7,012 nt of DNA from Auritidibacter sp. Marseille-P8566 (lineage in GTDB: Bacteria; Bacteroidota; Bacteroidia; Flavobacteriales; Flavobacteriaceae): the NCBI GenBank assembly GCA_943325595.2, contig CALPQA020000094.1, forward strand, positions 1 through 7,012. Direction: 5' to 3'. Positions 4,539 to 7,012 of the stretch are shown here, piece by piece. The notes beneath the pieces were generated by a model. The model had not been told where the DNA came from. It did not search any database and saw nothing but the letters and a program-made list of their open reading frames with translations. The position numbers were made by a program, and so were the translations under genes. Numbering within the stretch: position 1 is the stretch's first letter; every line of letters starts with the position of its first letter.

Positions 4539-7012
4539 ATGAATATAAATAAATTTACAATCAAATCGCAGGAAGCCATTCAACTATCACAGCAATTGGC
4601 TCAAAGTTTCGGGCAGCAGCAAATTGAAAATGAACATATTTTCAAAGCAATTTTCGAAGTGGATGAAAATGTAGCCCCATTTATATTGAAAAAACTAAAT
4701 GTGAATGTGCCCGTTTTTATTCAAATTTTAGAAAGTGCAATTCAGAGTTTTCCCAAAGTTTCTGGTGGCGAAATAATGCTTTCCAGAACTGCCAATACAA
4801 CATTGAACGAAGCGGAAATTATTGCCAAAAAAATGAACGATGAATTTGTTTCTGTAGAACATTTGGTACTCGCTATTTTTGGTTCTAAAAGTAAGGTCGC
4901 ACAAATTCTAAAGGACCAAGGCGTAACCGAAAAAGGACTAAAAGCTACCATTGATGAACTACGAAAAGGAGAACGTGTAACCTCAGCATCTGCAGAAGAA
5001 ACGTACAATGCCTTGAATAAATATGCCAAAAACTTAAATGAATTGGCGCAAAGCGGTAAATTAGATCCCGTAATTGGGCGCGATGAAGAAATTCGCAGAG
5101 TACTCCAAATATTAACCCGACGCACGAAAAACAATCCGATTTTAGTGGGAGAACCAGGTGTTGGTAAAACCGCCATTGCAGAGGGATTAGCCCACAGAAT
5201 TGTAGACGGTGATGTACCCGAAAATCTGAAAGATAAAATCATTTTCTCTCTGGATATGGGCGCTTTAATTGCGGGTGCCAAATACAAAGGCGAATTTGAA
5301 GAACGTCTAAAATCAGTGGTGAAAGAAGTTACCGCTGCCGAGGGCGATATCGTTTTGTTCATCGATGAGATTCATACCCTAATTGGAGCTGGAGGTGGCG
5401 AGGGCGCTATGGATGCCGCCAATATCTTGAAACCTGCCTTGGCAAGAGGCGAACTTCGAGCCATTGGGGCAACCACATTAGACGAATATCAAAAGTACTT
5501 TGAGAAAGACAAAGCCTTGGAACGCCGTTTTCAGAAAATCATGGTCGAAGAACCAGATACTGAAAGTGCGATTTCAATTTTGCGTGGAATCAAAGAAAAA
5601 TATGAAACCCATCACAAGGTTCAAATAAAAGACGAGGCGATTATTGCAGCGGTAGAATTATCGCAACGGTACATTACCAATCGGTTTTTGCCAGACAAAG
5701 CCATTGATTTAATTGACGAAGCGGCTTCTAAATTGCGAATGGAAATTAATTCGAAACCCGAAGAATTAGATGTTTTGGATCGCAAAATCATGCAATTGGA
5801 AATCGAAATTGAAGCCATAAAAAGAGAAAAAGACGAAAGCAAACTTCGGATTTTAGGAATGGACTTGGCCAATTTGAAAGAAGAACGCAACGAAATTTAT
5901 GCCAAATGGAAATCTGAAAAAGATGTCGTGGATAACATTCAAAACATAAAAACAGAGATTGAAGACTTTAAATACGAAGCCGAACGCGCCGAACGCGATG
6001 GCGATTATGGAAAAGTCGCTGAAATTCGGTACGGAAAAATAAAAGAAGCTCAAGAACGGTTGGATGTTTTTGTAAAACAATTGCAGGAAAATCAATCGGG
6101 AACTTCATTGATAAAAGAAGAAGTTACCCGCGAAGATATTGCCGAAGTGGTAGCCAAATGGACAGGCATTCCTATCGTGAAAATGCTTCAAGGGGAACGA
6201 GAAAAACTATTGAATTTAGAAGCCGAATTGCACCGAAGAGTTGTAGGACAAGAAGAAGCCATAGAAGCCGTTAGCGATGCCGTTCGTAGAAGTCGCGCGG
6301 GATTGCAAGACATCAAGAAACCCATTGGAACGTTCCTATTCCTTGGCACAACAGGCTTAGGAAAAACCGAATTGGCAAAAGCTTTAGCAGAATACCTCTT
6401 TGACGATGAAAATTCGATGACGCGAATTGATATGAGCGAATACCAAGAACGCCACAGTGTGAGTCGCTTGGTGGGTGCACCTCCAGGGTATGTTGGTTAT
6501 GATGAAGGTGGGCAATTGACAGAAGCCGTTCGGAGAAAACCCTATTCTGTAATTCTACTAGATGAAATCGAAAAAGCACACCCTGATACATTTAATATCT
6601 TATTGCAAGTTTTAGACGAAGGACGATTAACGGACAATAAAGGGCGTTTGGCTGATTTTAAAAACACGATAATCATCATGACTTCCAATATGGGAAGTGA
6701 AATTATTCAAGAAAAATTTGAGAATCTGAAAGGTGGAATTGAGGCTGCGACAGAAGTTGCAAAAATGGAAGTTCTGAATTTATTGAAACAAACAGTACGA
6801 CCAGAATTCATCAATCGTATTGACGAGATTGTAATGTTCACGCCTCTTACAAATGAAAACATCAAAGAAATTGTGGGCTTACAACTGAAATCAGTTACCA
6901 AAATGCTAGCCAAACAACAAATCACTTTGGACGCAACTCCTGAAGCAATTAACTATCTTGCCGAGAAAGGTTACGACCCACAATTTGGCGCAAGACCCGT
7001 AAAACGTGTCAT
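4539..7012 (+). CDS. clpB: ClpB disaggregase (Hsp100), 3' end cut off by the window
   Basis: Hexameric AAA+ unfoldase that works with DnaK/DnaJ/GrpE to extract and refold proteins from aggregates after heat or other stress; cytosolic. The frame is open from the ATG at 4539 to the window end (824 codons); about 40 residues are missing from a usual length near 865. Domain order: Clp N-domain (about 3-145); AAA1 with Walker A GEPGVGKT (204-211), pore-loop Y249, Walker B ending in D276-E277 and arginine fingers R329/R330; coiled-coil M-domain (about 400-525), the mark of ClpB against ClpA/ClpC; AAA2 with Walker A GTTGLGKT (603-610), pore-loop Y651 (GYVGYDEGG), Walker B D675-E676 and arginine finger R760. 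All catalytic positions are intact. No ClpP-binding IGF loop is seen, as expected. The second Walker A has T where E. coli has P. It stands alone after a divergent gap, presumably stress-induced. Confidence 0.97.
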   Translation, partial: MNINKFTIKSQEAIQLSQQLAQSFGQQQIENEHIFKAIFEVDENVAPFILKKLNVNVPVFIQILESAIQSFPKVSGGEIMLSRTANTTLNEAEIIAKKMNDEFVSVEHLVLAIFGSKSKVAQILKDQGVTEKGLKATIDELRKGERVTSASAEETYNALNKYAKNLNELAQSGKLDPVIGRDEEIRRVLQILTRRTKNNPILVGEPGVGKTAIAEGLAHRIVDGDVPENLKDKIIFSLDMGALIAGAKYKGEFEERLKSVVKEVTAAEGDIVLFIDEIHTLIGAGGGEGAMDAANILKPALARGELRAIGATTLDEYQKYFEKDKALERRFQKIMVEEPDTESAISILRGIKEKYETHHKVQIKDEAIIAAVELSQRYITNRFLPDKAIDLIDEAASKLRMEINSKPEELDVLDRKIMQLEIEIEAIKREKDESKLRILGMDLANLKEERNEIYAKWKSEKDVVDNIQNIKTEIEDFKYEAERAERDGDYGKVAEIRYGKIKEAQERLDVFVKQLQENQSGTSLIKEEVTREDIAEVVAKWTGIPIVKMLQGEREKLLNLEAELHRRVVGQEEAIEAVSDAVRRSRAGLQDIKKPIGTFLFLGTTGLGKTELAKALAEYLFDDENSMTRIDMSEYQERHSVSRLVGAPPGYVGYDEGGQLTEAVRRKPYSVILLDEIEKAHPDTFNILLQVLDEGRLTDNKGRLADFKNTIIIMTSNMGSEIIQEKFENLKGGIEAATEVAKMEVLNLLKQTVRPEFINRIDEIVMFTPLTNENIKEIVGLQLKSVTKMLAKQQITLDATPEAINYLAEKGYDPQFGARPVKRV

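Noticed and set aside
4971..4986. Internal translation start of clpB giving the short N-domain-less form known in E. coli
   Set aside because: The matching valine (residue 147) is GTA, not GTG or ATG, and no in-frame start codon lies nearby, so this mechanism is not supported here.
4742..5362. 206-codon open frame on the minus strand inside clpB, with others at 5621-5890, 5853-6095, 6313-6591 and 6707-6925
   Set aside because: All lie opposite conserved ClpB domains and have serine/phenylalanine-rich shadow translations with no motifs.
1..7012. A novel defence, mobile or biosynthetic system
   Set aside because: Every sizeable frame is accounted for by a known family. There are no direct-repeat arrays, integrase or transposase genes, tRNA attachment sites, toxin-antitoxin pairs or abrupt composition shifts visible by eye.

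Overview
This 7-kb window looks like ordinary chromosome of a Bacteroidota bacterium, most likely a Flavobacterium-like member of the Flavobacteriaceae. The DNA is AT-rich. Genes lack a recognisable Shine-Dalgarno sequence and have A-rich leaders. Promoter-like sites fit the Bacteroidota pattern (TTTG about 19 bases before TAnnTTTG). The GlyA protein carries the extra loop usual in this phylum, and the YtxJ-type protein fits a lineage that makes bacillithiol. Taxonomy is inferred from these features, not from a search.

Layout. Bases 1-841 (minus) hold the N-terminal two-thirds of fumarylacetoacetase, the last step of tyrosine breakdown. A 109-bp divergent intergenic region separates it from glyA (951-2225, plus), serine hydroxymethyltransferase. 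After a short intergenic region built of 7-base repeats that can fold into a long hairpin come miaE (2304-2897, plus), a di-iron tRNA hydroxylase, and, 20 bp later, a GNAT acetyltransferase (2918-3415, plus). These meet head-on, with only 4 bp between stop codons, a minus-strand pair: a bacillithiol-system protein of the YtxJ family (4404-4015) followed by a pentapeptide-repeat protein (3989-3420). A 134-bp divergent region then leads to clpB (from 4539, plus), the Hsp100 disaggregase, which runs off the right edge after 824 codons.

The genes cover housekeeping and stress functions: one-carbon metabolism, tyrosine catabolism, tRNA modification, thiol redox balance and protein disaggregation. 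They do not form one pathway. Only two short operons seem likely, miaE-GNAT and ytxJ-pentapeptide. There are no RNA genes, insertion sequences, CRISPR arrays, phage genes or defence modules that I can see.

I found no strong case for an undescribed system. The points most worth a second look are the Qnr/McbG-like architecture of the pentapeptide protein and its pairing with ytxJ, the heptad-repeat hairpin between glyA and miaE, and the two compact divergent promoter regions.
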